From Sphingobacteriales bacterium (GTDB lineage Bacteria > Bacteroidota > Bacteroidia > Chitinophagales > CAIOSU01), in the NCBI GenBank assembly GCA_027483645.1, contig JAIXUD010000017.1, positions 124,001-188,000 on the forward strand: a stretch of 64,000 nt of DNA. Reading direction: 5' to 3'. Below are positions 16,974 through 27,531 of this stretch, one piece after another. The position numbers and the translations under genes were made by a program. The first letter of the stretch is position 1. Every line of letters begins with the position of its first letter. The notes below the pieces were generated by a model. It saw only the letters and a program-made list of their open reading frames with translations, was not told where the DNA came from and did no database searches.

Positions 16974-17425
16974 AAGCCAACTATTTCTTTTGGAGAGTGG
17001 ATATTTAGAGGAGTATAACCTAAACGTAAGTTAATAGAGTTATAGCCTCTTATGCGATAAATGTTAACAATGTGTTTAAAGTTCCAACTTACTAGTACAT
17101 CGACTTTGTTTATCGTTGCCGCCGCTATATGAATGCAATCGTCCAAGCTTGTTTCGCCAACTACTTTCTCTGTGATATAGGATTCGGCAAGTCGAAGAAC
17201 TTCTTGATCAATCACGACTTTCTCTTTCAATTCGCTATCCAACTGAAGAAAAAAATCTCTTACTCTAGCGGGAGATTTACTAAGTTCACTTTCAATTAAA
17301 GCCGAATATACGCAAGTTATGTTTCCTAATTTTATCTTCTCAAACAAAAGCAGACTCTCTTCTTCAAATTCTAAGTCGAAAATGCCACCAAAAACTGATG
17401 TATCAATGTAAAAGCGCTACTTCAT
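16970..17425 (-). pseudogene. PIN-domain (VapC-like) toxin with stop at codon 3
   Basis: From an ATG at 17425 the frame reads M-K-stop-RFYIDTSVFGGIF and then stays open to 16970. Without the TAG (17417-17419) it would be a normal 151-residue PIN ribonuclease: YIDTS carries the first catalytic Asp, SALIESELSKSP the Glu, and LDDCIHIAAA and VSWNFKHIVN follow as in the family. CAG to TAG is a single change and would restore a Gln. Starting at TTG 17347 would lose the first Asp. Expression of an active toxin would need readthrough or a rare start such as ATT. It lies 20 bases after the T9SS gene. Confidence 0.8.
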
Positions 17426-17445
17426 AGAATTTTGACTTCACATTT

Positions 17446-20400
17446 TTAATCCACTACAAACCTCATCACCTGCTCATTTTCAACATACTTAATACGCAGC
17501 AGGTAAACACCTTTGGCATATCCGCTCATGTCCATTTGGTAGGTAAGTGTTCCTTTTTCGGCCATGCCGGTATGTAGGTCCATCAGTTTATGGCCTAGCA
17601 CATCATACACGCTTATCTCCAGCACTTCCTCGCGAGGTATCAGCACTTCAAAGCTCATTACATCGGTTGTAGGGTTAGGGTATGGCGGTACAATGCGTAT
17701 GTCGTTTTCCAGCGGCTTGCATAGGCGGTCGTTAAGGCCATTGTCGTCAACCTCTTCATTAGGCAGCGATGCCTGTATGCAAAGGAAGGAGTTGGCTTGG
17801 AACTCAGTAGCCTCATAACCTGCCCTAAAATAGTATATCATGCCCGTTCCTGAAGCCAAGAAGGTATCCACCCGCTCGGTAATTCGAGAGCCATCGCCTA
17901 AGCTAGAAGTGAGATAATAATGGTCCACATCGCGCGTACCTTGGTTGATTATGGTGGCATACGGACGCACGCGGTTGTTCACGTTCTCCACATCAATTTC
18001 TACAACGGCAATGTCCAGCGTGGCAATGTTCACCGTAAGCTCGCTGATAGCGGTATCCTTACATCCACCGGGGCCAGTGGCAATCATAGTGGTGGTAAAC
18101 ACTTCATTGTATTGGAAAGTATGCTGGGGGTTTTCGTCTTGCGAATAGCCGCCACCGCCAAAGAACCATTGGTACGATGTTGCCCCCACACTGGTGTTGG
18201 TATAGGTAACCAATAGCGGTGCCGCGCCATAATCGGGTGTAAAGGTAAACGACGCTACGGGAGCAGGTGCAATGGTCACTTGTTTGGTAATGCTAGCTGG
18301 GCAGCCATTGGCCGACTCAATAGCCAGCGTAACGGGGAAGGTGCCCGTGGTATCGTATGTGCGCACTGGGTTAGGGGCGTTGCTTGGCAGGCCGCCATCG
18401 TTAAACTCCCAGCGCCATTTCACAATCGGGTCGTTGCCGGCTTGGGTGCTAGCATCGTTCAACCTAAAGTTGAAATCCTCGCAAGCCACGTTGTAGGTGA
18501 AGTCTGCCGTAGGTGGCTGTACAATGCTAATGGTATCAAACACGGTTGATTGGCAGCCAAGTGCGTTGTTTACGGTTAGCCTTACCAGGAAAGTACCTAT
18601 CTGTGTATAGTTGATGGTAGGGTTCTCTTGAGTAGTGAAGTTGCCATTGCCTAAGTCCCAATCCCACTTAATATTAGAGAAGCCTGGGCTAGCATCGGTA
18701 AACTGGGTGGTTTCGCCAAAGCAGAGGTTCTGCACCCCGATGGCGGCAATTAGCTCCGGGTATACTTCCAAAGTATCGGTAAAGGTAGAAGTACAGCCTG
18801 TGGTTGAAGTCACGGTTAGCCTTACCTCATACACGCCTGCTTGGCTATATACGTGGCTTGGGTTGCGAAGCGTTGAAGTGCTATCGTCGCCAAACTCCCA
18901 TAGCCACCCAGCTAGGGCATCATTGGCTACGCCTATGCTCTGGTCTAAGAAGTTGAGCGGTGCACCGGCACAACCAATTTGGTAGGTATACCTGGCAGTA
19001 GGCTTATTGAAAACACGAATGGTTTTGGTTAAACTATTTACGCAGCCAGAGTCGGAAGTTACTAATAGGCTTACCGAGTAAGTACCTGCGGCATTGTAAT
19101 AGTAGCTTGGGTTTTGAAGCAAAGAGGTATCATTATTCACCCCAAAGTCCCACTTGTAATCTAAAATATTGAATGGCGATTGTATGGTGGTTTGATTTAA
19201 AAAATTACTGGTGTCGCCCAAGCAGAAGGCAGGCGGCACGGCAAAGTTTACATTAGCCAATTGGCCCGATATGGCTACCTCAATAGTATCGGTAGCTTGG
19301 CAGCCCGATACGTTCAGCACGTTCACATAATATGTGCCCGGATTGTTTATTTGTATGGTTGGCGTGGTAGCCGCGGTAGACCAGTTGTAGGCAATAATGC
19401 CACTAGAAGAGCCTTGAATACCCAATTGCGCACCCGCGCATAAAGTGGTATCGGCGCCCAAGGTGGTTGTGATGGCAAAAGAGTCGAGCACCACTGTATG
19501 CAAATCTGAGATATAGATGCATTGCGGGCTGTTGGTATCAGCAATGGTAACAAAATAAGTTCCAGGACTGGTAATGACTAAAATTGGGGTTGTATCGCCC
19601 ACATTCCATTGATAGCTGTAATCAGGGCCCAAGTTGGCATCCCAAACAATGGAGTCCCCCAAACAGATAGTAGAAACCGTTGGCGGCGCAACAGAAGGCA
19701 ACGTGATGTTGATGGTATCCCTATACATTTGGTTAAATACATCGGTAACCTCTACCCAGTAAGTACCCGATTGGCGTATCCTTAATGTCTTGGTGGTATC
19801 GCCAGTGCTCCAAAGGTATTTTTCGTAGCGTTCACTGGCATCCAATATAATCGTATCGCAAAAGCCATAAGTAATCTTAATATCGGGGCCTAACCATACG
19901 GGTCGGCTGTATTTATGGTATAGGTACCGCTCTACCAAGTCTGTTTGATACTGGGTAAGGGTAGTATCAATAGCTATAAGCTCCGATATGCTGCCATCCA
20001 AGTATAGCAACTGGTTGTTGTCGAAAGCATTACTATAAGCCCCAACCAAAAATCTAGTCGTACTTACTATGTTAGCACCTATTTGTAAACCACCAGTTTG
20101 CGCAAGCAAGGTACTGTTACGGTGCAGTTCCAATACGCCATTCGGGCGGAGGATGCTGGTGCGCACCAGCTCATACCTGCCAAATGGGGTAGGCGATTTC
20201 GCTTCGAATGCGCCAATATTATCATTAACCAAGAAGTTGAGCTGATTCGATACCTTAATCAGTCCATACCTACTGAAAGCATTCGCCGCCACCGCTTTGG
20301 CAAAATAGCTATTATCGTTGGCGTTCATGCGGCCTACCAAAAAGAAGCGCCATGCTTTATCACCCAGGTTCAATATATCGCCACCACTCAAAAAGTCATT

Positions 20401-23085
20401 ACCATCAAACCTCAAGGCCGGCTTATAATTTATCAACGCCAGCGAGTCTACCCAGATAGGCTGCACACCGCTTCCTGCTTGGGTAAGGTGCCGGTTATTA
20501 CCACTTTGATCAAGCCAGCTACTTACGTTATTGGCACTGTTCTTAATTAGTTGGCCATCAGCCATTACCCACAATTGCAAGGAGCCTGGTATCAAATCGG
20601 GCGTGAAACGATAAAATACCAACACGCTCGAAGTTATGGCATCGCTGCATACGTTGAAGGCGGTAACCCTGTAGTAATGCATTGATTGGGAGAACGGTAT
20701 GGCAGTAGTGGCGATACTGGTTTGGGTAGTTTGCTGGTACAAAATAGGATTGGCAAAATTGCTGCTGGTAGATACTTCCAACAGATAGCGCACGGCATTG
20801 GGCGATGGTTCCCATTGGAACAAAATGCTCGGGCTGATAATGTTGAGGCCACCCGGCTGTGGAGACAAGAAATCGAAAGGGCCAGGCTGCGGTGCGGTAT
20901 TTCCTACTGTAAGGTTTCTCTGCACCGTATCTCTACAGCCAAATTGTGTATTCACTATAAGGCTTACGGGGAAACCGCCTAATGACGCATATACCGTCTG
21001 TGGGTTTTGGGCAGTATCGCTGGTGCTGTTACCAAAATCCCAATTCCATCCCACTATTTGGTCTCCTGCTGGCGCAATACTAGCGTCAAAAAACAGGGCA
21101 GGGGCATTTAAACAAGCCAACGTGTCATAAAACTGTGCTACCACGGTAGGGCGCACCAGCACTTGCTTGGTAATAGGCGAGCTGATACAGCCGCTATCAG
21201 AGGTGGTAATAAGTACTGCATTGTAAGTACCCGCCGCACTATAAGTATAGCTTGGGTTCTGACTAGTGGAGCTGCTGCCATCACCAAAATTCCAGTTCCA
21301 AGACCCTACATTATAAGGCGGGCTGATGGTACTGAGGTCGGTAAATTGGGTGGGCGCGCCCAAGCATATGGTATCAACCACAAAATTAGTTATCGGGCCG
21401 CTACCGGTTATATTTACCTGTGCCGTTAAAATCGCCTCACAGGTGTTGCTATTAGTTACCGTAAGGCTATACAAACCTGAGGTATCCACGGTAATGGTGG
21501 GAGTAGTGTCACTTGTAGACCATTGGTAACTACTTACCAAGTTGGCCCCTCTTGCTAGGCCGATGTTATTGCCTGAACATAAAGAAGTGTCAGCGCCAGT
21601 TAGTATGGCAACCCTGCTTTTAAATGAATCGACGGTAAAGGTTACTGCTGGCGATACGTAGCTACAGTTATTAATGTCAGTAACCGTTACGCGGTAGGTG
21701 CCCGGGGTGGTAATGTTGATGGAATTTACATTGCCACTAGCAGGCGACCAATTGAAGGTATAGCCAGTGGTAGGCAGGCCTGTGTTCCAAGTTACACTAC
21801 CATCCAAACAAATAATAGGGTTGCCCACAAAATTAGGGTTGGGCATGGTTACCACCAACGTATCGGCCGATGCGCGGCCAAAAACATCGGTAACAGTTAC
21901 TGAGTAGGTTCCTGGCGCAGTAATTACTTTATTGGCAGTATTACCCCCGCCAGACCATGAATAGGTAGTAAAGCCAGTACCGGCGGTTAGGGTAGTGCCA
22001 CAAAAGCCATAGGCGAAAACCGTATCGGCACCAATGTTTACTGGTGGATAGTACTTATCCATTACGTACTTCTCCTGTAGTTGCCTTACCGAATCAACAA
22101 AGGTGCGGTCGTAAAAGAACATTTCCGCAATGTCGCCGTTCAGCATTAGCAGCTCATTTACATCACTGGCATCATTATATGCGCCCACCAAAAACCTATA
22201 GGTGGAATTGAAGTTGAAGCCAGAACCTTGCAAACCAGATACAGGAGTACCAGCATTAAAGCCATTAATACGTAAGTTAAGCACCAAAGCCGATCTATCT
22301 GCCACAGTCATCAACAACTCGGTAGCGCCACCGCTGCGCGGTAAGGTAATCTGCCTTACGGAATTGTCGTGGTGTATAACCAACAGGTTGGGAGTGGAAT
22401 AGGTTAATGCGAACCTATTTTGTTGCGAACCAGCAATAGCTTTAGCAAAGTAAGCACCAGTATTTGTGTTCGATTTGCCTAGCACTATACTGGTGCGGCT
22501 ATTGGCATTTAAATCAAGCACGTCGCCACCTGAAAGTACATCGCCACCATCAAACCTTACCACCGGCCTGCCGTTGAAACCGCTCGCTACCAGCAAAGGC
22601 TGTTTCGCCGGGTTCGATTGGTTTACGTGGTTGGCTTGTGTGCTTCTATCGGTCCACTGAGTCAGGCGCCCGGCAATGTCTACCGTCATGGGCCCGTCGC
22701 CACTTATCCAAAAAACCAAATCTGGCCAATCGGTAGGCAAGAAAACGCCGAAGCGCCAAGTTTGGCTCCAAGCGCTAGGCCCGCCAGCGGTTTGTGCCCT
22801 TACCCGCCAAAAATAGTACTTACCGGTAGTAAGGATAGGCAAGGTATGTGAGGTGCCCACCGCTACAGGCACCAAGGTACTGCCAGTAAGGGCGGCGTTA
22901 TCAGCATATTCTATTTCGTAAGAAAGGGCGGTGGTGGTAGCGTTCCAGCGTAGCGTTATAGGGTTCTGGGCTATTACGTTATTTTTTGGGAAAAACGGGG
23001 TGGGCACCTGAGCCAACAAGCCCAGCGAAAACAACATGAACACCCCAATAAGCAACAAATGCTGTTTATGTAACGCTTTAATCAT
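17446..23085 (-). CDS. giant secreted PKD/LamG-like protein, T9SS substrate
   Basis: 1879 residues from the ATG at 23085, where a good signal peptide begins (MIKALHKQHLLLIGVFMLFS, ending LLAQ). Upstream in-frame ATGs give no signal peptide at the N-terminus. Domains in order: Fn3-like (about 30-115), LamG-like (120-345), Ig/SprB-like repeats, PKD repeats (570-735; WNWNFGDGS), a second Fn3-like and LamG-like pair (740-1055), Ig-like, further PKD repeats (1280-1690; WLWEFGDDS, WDWDLGNG), a CARDB-like domain, and the type A sorting domain from YPNPTTDVMSFEV to the end. The last domain directs export by PorSS. The role is probably adhesion or glycan binding at the surface. Confidence 0.9.
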   Translation of the reverse strand: MIKALHKQHLLLIGVFMLFSLGLLAQVPTPFFPKNNVIAQNPITLRWNATTTALSYEIEYADNAALTGSTLVPVAVGTSHTLPILTTGKYYFWRVRAQTAGGPSAWSQTWRFGVFLPTDWPDLVFWISGDGPMTVDIAGRLTQWTDRSTQANHVNQSNPAKQPLLVASGFNGRPVVRFDGGDVLSGGDVLDLNANSRTSIVLGKSNTNTGAYFAKAIAGSQQNRFALTYSTPNLLVIHHDNSVRQITLPRSGGATELLMTVADRSALVLNLRINGFNAGTPVSGLQGSGFNFNSTYRFLVGAYNDASDVNELLMLNGDIAEMFFYDRTFVDSVRQLQEKYVMDKYYPPVNIGADTVFAYGFCGTTLTAGTGFTTYSWSGGGNTANKVITAPGTYSVTVTDVFGRASADTLVVTMPNPNFVGNPIICLDGSVTWNTGLPTTGYTFNWSPASGNVNSINITTPGTYRVTVTDINNCSYVSPAVTFTVDSFKSRVAILTGADTSLCSGNNIGLARGANLVSSYQWSTSDTTPTITVDTSGLYSLTVTNSNTCEAILTAQVNITGSGPITNFVVDTICLGAPTQFTDLSTISPPYNVGSWNWNFGDGSSSTSQNPSYTYSAAGTYNAVLITTSDSGCISSPITKQVLVRPTVVAQFYDTLACLNAPALFFDASIAPAGDQIVGWNWDFGNSTSDTAQNPQTVYASLGGFPVSLIVNTQFGCRDTVQRNLTVGNTAPQPGPFDFLSPQPGGLNIISPSILFQWEPSPNAVRYLLEVSTSSNFANPILYQQTTQTSIATTAIPFSQSMHYYRVTAFNVCSDAITSSVLVFYRFTPDLIPGSLQLWVMADGQLIKNSANNVSSWLDQSGNNRHLTQAGSGVQPIWVDSLALINYKPALRFDGNDFLSGGDILNLGDKAWRFFLVGRMNANDNSYFAKAVAANAFSRYGLIKVSNQLNFLVNDNIGAFEAKSPTPFGRYELVRTSILRPNGVLELHRNSTLLAQTGGLQIGANIVSTTRFLVGAYSNAFDNNQLLYLDGSISELIAIDTTLTQYQTDLVERYLYHKYSRPVWLGPDIKITYGFCDTIILDASERYEKYLWSTGDTTKTLRIRQSGTYWVEVTDVFNQMYRDTINITLPSVAPPTVSTICLGDSIVWDANLGPDYSYQWNVGDTTPILVITSPGTYFVTIADTNSPQCIYISDLHTVVLDSFAITTTLGADTTLCAGAQLGIQGSSSGIIAYNWSTAATTPTIQINNPGTYYVNVLNVSGCQATDTIEVAISGQLANVNFAVPPAFCLGDTSNFLNQTTIQSPFNILDYKWDFGVNNDTSLLQNPSYYYNAAGTYSVSLLVTSDSGCVNSLTKTIRVFNKPTARYTYQIGCAGAPLNFLDQSIGVANDALAGWLWEFGDDSTSTLRNPSHVYSQAGVYEVRLTVTSTTGCTSTFTDTLEVYPELIAAIGVQNLCFGETTQFTDASPGFSNIKWDWDLGNGNFTTQENPTINYTQIGTFLVRLTVNNALGCQSTVFDTISIVQPPTADFTYNVACEDFNFRLNDASTQAGNDPIVKWRWEFNDGGLPSNAPNPVRTYDTTGTFPVTLAIESANGCPASITKQVTIAPAPVASFTFTPDYGAAPLLVTYTNTSVGATSYQWFFGGGGYSQDENPQHTFQYNEVFTTTMIATGPGGCKDTAISELTVNIATLDIAVVEIDVENVNNRVRPYATIINQGTRDVDHYYLTSSLGDGSRITERVDTFLASGTGMIYYFRAGYEATEFQANSFLCIQASLPNEEVDDNGLNDRLCKPLENDIRIVPPYPNPTTDVMSFEVLIPREEVLEISVYDVLGHKLMDLHTGMAEKGTLTYQMDMSGYAKGVYLLRIKYVENEQVMRFVVD

Positions 23086-23265
23086 AATATGGCTCAGTAA
23101 ATGAATTCCCATTATAAAATTAACCATAAAAAGGGAAATAGACTTTAAGCAGCCCACAGGTGCGAGGTTGGTTGTCGCTATATGTAGTCACTCTCTTCCT
23201 TTAACGTAGTATTATGGTTATAGTTTCAACTAGGGTAAACTCCTCTGTTATTGCGTAAAAATGCC

Positions 23266-23273
23266 TATCTTTG
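23266..23273 (+). promoter_or_regulatory. -7 promoter box for the glycan locus (gmd)
   Basis: TATCTTTG fits TAnnTTTG exactly, 25 bases before the GTG of gmd. It lies in the gap between the divergent T9SS gene and gmd, so it is the likely promoter of the long plus-strand glycan operon. Confidence 0.55.
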
Positions 23274-23297
23274 CCCCGAAATTTAAACTGAAAGCAG

Positions 23298-24413
23298 GTG
23301 TCAAAAGTTGCATTAATTACGGGTATTACCGGGCAAGATGGTTCTTACCTTGCGGAGTTTCTCCTGAAGAAAGGCTACACGGTACATGGTATAAAACGCA
23401 GAAGTTCGCTTTTCAATACCGATAGGATCGACCATTTGTACTTAGAGGAGCAGTCTACTGACCTCACCTTCCGCATGCACTATGGTGATATGACGGACTC
23501 TACCAACCTCATACGTATTATACAAGAAGTACAACCTGACGAGATTTACAACCTCGCGGCCATGTCGCACGTTAAGGTGAGTTTCGAGACCCCTGAATAT
23601 ACCGCCAATGCCGACGGCATTGGTGCCCTGCGCATGTTGGAGGCTATCCGTTTGTTAAACCTTACCAAAAAGGTAAAGTTTTACCAAGCTTCTACCAGTG
23701 AGCTGTACGGCTTAGTACAAGAGGTTCCACAATCGGAAACCACCCCATTCTACCCACGCTCGCCTTATGCAGTGGCTAAAATGTACGCTTACTGGATAAC
23801 CGTAAACTACCGTGAGGCCTACAACATGTATGCTTGCAACGGCATCCTGTTCAACCACGAGAGCCCGGTTCGCGGCGAAACCTTCGTAACCCGCAAGATT
23901 ACCCGCGCGGTTGCCAAAATAGCCCTTGGCCTACAAGACCAGATTTTTATAGGAAACATTGACGCTAGGCGCGACTGGGGCCATGCAAAGGATTACGTAG
24001 AGGCGATGTGGCTGATGCTGCAACAAGAAGAGGCCCGCGACTATGTTATAGCTACTGGCGAAACTACCTCGGTGCGCGACTTTATCATCATGGCTTTTGA
24101 TGAAATTGGCGTAGAGCTGGCGTTTAGCGGCGAAGGTGTGGACGAGACCGCAGTAGTAGTAAAATGTACCAATCCTGAGTACCAGATACCGATTGGCAAA
24201 ACGATGGTATCCATCGATAAGCGTTACTTCCGCCCTACGGAGGTTGACCTATTGATTGGCGACCCTACCAAAGCCAACACCGAACTGGGCTGGAAACCAC
24301 GCTATACCTTAGGCATGCTAGTGAAGGAAATGGTGGAAGCCGACCTGAAACTCTTTAAGCGCGACCAGTACCTAAAAGAGGGCGGCCACAAGATTTTGAA
24401 CTACTTCGAGTAA
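23298..24413 (+). CDS. gmd: GDP-mannose 4,6-dehydratase
   Basis: First step of GDP-L-fucose synthesis, GDP-mannose to GDP-4-keto-6-deoxymannose. 371 residues, extended SDR fold. [18 protein letters not shown] binds NADP, STSELYG and the [10 protein letters not shown] active site (YxxxK) are present, and [16 protein letters not shown] and [15 protein letters not shown] are typical. The start is a GTG; no ATG is available in the right place. It opens the glycan locus and is followed 38 bases later by the next enzyme of the same pathway. Confidence 0.97.
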   Translation: MSKVALITGITGQDGSYLAEFLLKKGYTVHGIKRRSSLFNTDRIDHLYLEEQSTDLTFRMHYGDMTDSTNLIRIIQEVQPDEIYNLAAMSHVKVSFETPEYTANADGIGALRMLEAIRLLNLTKKVKFYQASTSELYGLVQEVPQSETTPFYPRSPYAVAKMYAYWITVNYREAYNMYACNGILFNHESPVRGETFVTRKITRAVAKIALGLQDQIFIGNIDARRDWGHAKDYVEAMWLMLQQEEARDYVIATGETTSVRDFIIMAFDEIGVELAFSGEGVDETAVVVKCTNPEYQIPIGKTMVSIDKRYFRPTEVDLLIGDPTKANTELGWKPRYTLGMLVKEMVEADLKLFKRDQYLKEGGHKILNYFE

Positions 24414-24451
24414 TACTTCTTGCTACCTTCAAAAGTAAAACCACGGGGAAA

Positions 24452-25399
24452 TTGGAAAAGAACGCTAAAATATATGTAGCTGGACACAAAGGCATGGTGG
24501 GCTCGGCAATAGTGCGCCTGCTACAAGCTAGTGGCTACCATAACATTATTACCCGCTCAAGCAAAGAGCTCGACCTGGGCAACCAACAAGCCGTGAACGA
24601 TTTCTTTGAGCAAGAGAAACCTGAATATGTGTTTCTGGCAGCTGCCAAAGTAGGCGGCATAGTAGCCAACAACGTGTACCGTGCCGACTTTATCTACGAG
24701 AACCTCATGATAGAGTGCAACGTGATACATGCCTCGCACGTGAATGATGTGAAGAAGCTATTGTTTCTCGGTTCTAGCTGCATCTACCCTAAGTTTGCCA
24801 AGCAGCCCATGAGCGAAGACCAGTTGCTGGCCGGTTTCCTAGAGCCTACCAATGAGCCTTATGCCATCGCCAAGATAGCGGGCATCAAGCTTTGCGAAAA
24901 CTATAAGCGCCAATACAACCGCAATTTTATAGCGGCCATGCCTACCAACCTATACGGCCCGAACGATAACTACGACTTACAGAATAGCCACGTAATACCC
25001 GCCTTGTTGCGCAAGTTTCACGATGCGGTAGAGCAAGGCACACCCGAAGTGGTGATTTGGGGTACGGGCAGCCCTTTCCGCGAGTTTCTGCACGTGGATG
25101 ACCTAGCTGCGGCTTGCCTACACCTGATGGAAACCTATGACGACCTGGATATAGTGAACATAGGCAGTGGCGACGAAGTGAGCATAAAAGAACTGGCCGA
25201 AATAGTGGCCGAAGTAACCGGTTTTACCGGACAGTTGACCTTTGATAGCACCAAGCCCGATGGCACCCCTCGCAAATTGATGGATGTGGCCAAACTGCAC
25301 GGCCTGGGCTGGAAACACAAAATTGGCCTGAAAGCAGGTTTGCAACGTACTTACAACGAAGCCTTTTCGCAAGGAGTGGTACTAAAAGGAAGCAACTAA
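24452..25399 (+). CDS. fcl: GDP-L-fucose synthase
   Basis: Epimerises and reduces the Gmd product to GDP-L-fucose. 315 residues. NADP site [27 protein letters not shown] and the active site [15 protein letters not shown] are clear. The start is TTG at 24452 ([14 protein letters not shown]); the homologous N-terminus begins here and no ATG precedes it. With gmd it supplies fucose for the glycosyltransferases downstream. Confidence 0.97.
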   Translation: MEKNAKIYVAGHKGMVGSAIVRLLQASGYHNIITRSSKELDLGNQQAVNDFFEQEKPEYVFLAAAKVGGIVANNVYRADFIYENLMIECNVIHASHVNDVKKLLFLGSSCIYPKFAKQPMSEDQLLAGFLEPTNEPYAIAKIAGIKLCENYKRQYNRNFIAAMPTNLYGPNDNYDLQNSHVIPALLRKFHDAVEQGTPEVVIWGTGSPFREFLHVDDLAAACLHLMETYDDLDIVNIGSGDEVSIKELAEIVAEVTGFTGQLTFDSTKPDGTPRKLMDVAKLHGLGWKHKIGLKAGLQRTYNEAFSQGVVLKGSN

Positions 25400-25402
25400 G
25401 GC

Positions 25403-26236
25403 ATGAAGACGCAAATATCAGCCACAGGCAACCTTAACCCTTTTTCGGCAGCATACTTTCGAGAGATTGTTGCCTATAAGGATTTGCTCATTACGTTGGT
25501 GAAGCGCGATGTATCGGTAGTATACAAGCAAACCGTATTGGGCATTGCCTGGGCCGTATTTAGGCCGTTGGTACAAATGTTGGTATTCACGGTAATCTTT
25601 GGGTACTTTATCGATTTCCAATCAAAAATTGGCGACGCTATACCTTATGCGGTGTTCTCGTTTGCAGCCCTAGTACCTTGGACGTATTTTTCCGTTTCTA
25701 TGACATCGGCTACCAACAGCTTGGTTTCCAATGCCAACTTCCTTACCAAAGTATATTTCCCTCGTATCATAATACCCTTGGTACCCATCATCTCCAAGCT
25801 GTTCGATTTCGGTATTTCGTTTGGGCTGTTGTTAGCTATGCTATTGTACTATGGCATTACCCCCAACATCAATGCGCTGTTTATACCCGTTCTGGTGATA
25901 GTGATGATTTTGACCTCCTTTGGCATAAGCCTTTGGTTGGCGGCACTGGCCATACAGTATAGGGATATCCAGCAGCTCATGCAGTTTTTGGCACAGTTGC
26001 TTATGTATGCGGCACCGGTTATTTGGCCCATCAGCATAGTACCCGCTAAGTTTTTGCCATATTATGGCTTTTACCCCATGGCTGGCGTTATTGAGGGCTT
26101 TAGGGCAGCCTTGCTTGATACGGGCCCGATGCCTTGGTTGATGATAGCCCAAGGAGCCGCTACGGCTATATTTCTTTTCATTACTGGCAGCCTGTTTTTC
26201 CGCAAGAAGGAAGATTCTTTTGCCGACGTAGTATAA
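25403..26236 (+). CDS. polysaccharide ABC exporter, permease (Wzm-type)
   Basis: 277 residues of the ABC-2 permease family. It has an amphipathic N-terminus (FREIVAYKDLLITLVKRDV) and about six membrane segments; the GIAWAVFRPLVQMLVFTVIF stretch is typical. It forms the channel that moves lipid-linked O-antigen or similar glycan across the inner membrane. It starts 3 bases after fcl and is followed by its ATPase, so the three are one transcript. Confidence 0.92.
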   Translation: MKTQISATGNLNPFSAAYFREIVAYKDLLITLVKRDVSVVYKQTVLGIAWAVFRPLVQMLVFTVIFGYFIDFQSKIGDAIPYAVFSFAALVPWTYFSVSMTSATNSLVSNANFLTKVYFPRIIIPLVPIISKLFDFGISFGLLLAMLLYYGITPNINALFIPVLVIVMILTSFGISLWLAALAIQYRDIQQLMQFLAQLLMYAAPVIWPISIVPAKFLPYYGFYPMAGVIEGFRAALLDTGPMPWLMIAQGAATAIFLFITGSLFFRKKEDSFADVV

Positions 26237-26253
26237 AAAACGCTGCATAGCTT

Positions 26254-27513
26254 ATGTCTAAGGTTCAGATAGATGTGCGAAACGTGTCCAAAAGGTACCG
26301 CTTGGGCCTTAAGGAAGAGAGCAATGATAGCTTAATGGGCTACTTGGGCTCGGTAGTACGGGCACCTTTTGAGAGCTTCAAGAAAGTAAAGAGCCTTTCC
26401 AAGTTTGAGGATGACAATAGCGAATCGGTGCTTTGGGCCTTGAAAGACCTGAGTTTTCAAGTAAACGAAGGCGATGTGATGGGCGTAATAGGCAAGAACG
26501 GTGCAGGCAAAAGCACTTTGCTGAAAATACTATCTCGCATTACCCGCCCTACTACCGGTACTATTGATATCAATGGCCGAGTGGCTAGCTTATTAGAAGT
26601 AGGTACTGGTTTCCATAGCGAGCTTTCGGGCCGCGAAAACATCTACATGAACGGTACCATACTGGGCATGACCAAAAAGGAAATAGACCGCAAGTTTGAA
26701 GAGATAGTTGATTTTTCGGGCGTTGAACGATTTATTGATACCCCGGTAAAACGCTACAGCAGCGGTATGCAGGTGCGCTTGGCGTTTTCGGTAGCCGCGC
26801 ATTTGGAACCGGAGATACTAGTGATTGACGAGGTATTGGCCGTAGGCGATGCCGAGTTCCAGAAGAAGTGTATCGGCAAAATGCAGGGCATTAGCAATAC
26901 GGGCCGTACCATCTTGTTTGTAAGCCACAACATGGGCGCTATGCAATCACTGTGCAACAAGTGCATCTATCTGGAACATGGTAAACTGGTATCAGAAGGG
27001 GAAACCTCCAAGATTATCGATCAATACCTTACCCGCAACCATAGCACCGCCAATGCCCACGATTGGGACGATATAAAAACCGCCCCTGGCAATGATCAAA
27101 TACGATTAAAGAAGGCATCAGTATATTCAGAAAACAACCCTGAGGAGAGCATCCTTTTCATTAACAACGATTTGGTATTTGAGTTTGAGTTTTGGAACCT
27201 GAAACCCATGCAAACCAACCTAAGCCTAAAGCTTAACTCCATCAAAGGCGAATTGGTGTTCAACGTAGTATCGGTAGTGAAAGATTTGAACGAAGGGGTA
27301 TACCGCTGCCGTTTTCATGTGCCTGCCAACTTGCTTAACGATAACCATTACAGCATCGACCTCCATTTTGTGAAAGATGCCTCACGCTCCATCTGCTTTA
27401 TGGAAGATGTAGTAGGCTTTGAACTGCAAGACCCGCCACGGGAAGGTAGCTGGTTCGGTAAGTGGGAGGGCATCGTAAGGCCTACATTTAGAACCGAACT
27501 TGATTTGGTATAA
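26254..27513 (+). CDS. polysaccharide ABC exporter, ATPase with C-terminal carbohydrate domain (Wzt-type)
   Basis: 419 residues. The nucleotide-binding domain has Walker A GKNGAGKST (about 83-91), signature YSSGMQVRLAF and Walker B ILVIDEVLAVGD, with the H-loop in LFVSHNMG. Residues about 275-419 form the beta-sandwich C-terminal domain (VFEFEFWNLKPMQTNLSLKL), which in Wzt binds the modified non-reducing end of the glycan as an export signal. This implies that the glycan is capped before export; the methyltransferases downstream are candidates. Confidence 0.93.
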   Translation: MSKVQIDVRNVSKRYRLGLKEESNDSLMGYLGSVVRAPFESFKKVKSLSKFEDDNSESVLWALKDLSFQVNEGDVMGVIGKNGAGKSTLLKILSRITRPTTGTIDINGRVASLLEVGTGFHSELSGRENIYMNGTILGMTKKEIDRKFEEIVDFSGVERFIDTPVKRYSSGMQVRLAFSVAAHLEPEILVIDEVLAVGDAEFQKKCIGKMQGISNTGRTILFVSHNMGAMQSLCNKCIYLEHGKLVSEGETSKIIDQYLTRNHSTANAHDWDDIKTAPGNDQIRLKKASVYSENNPEESILFINNDLVFEFEFWNLKPMQTNLSLKLNSIKGELVFNVVSVVKDLNEGVYRCRFHVPANLLNDNHYSIDLHFVKDASRSICFMEDVVGFELQDPPREGSWFGKWEGIVRPTFRTELDLV

Positions 27514-27531
27514 CCATTATAAATATAACGC

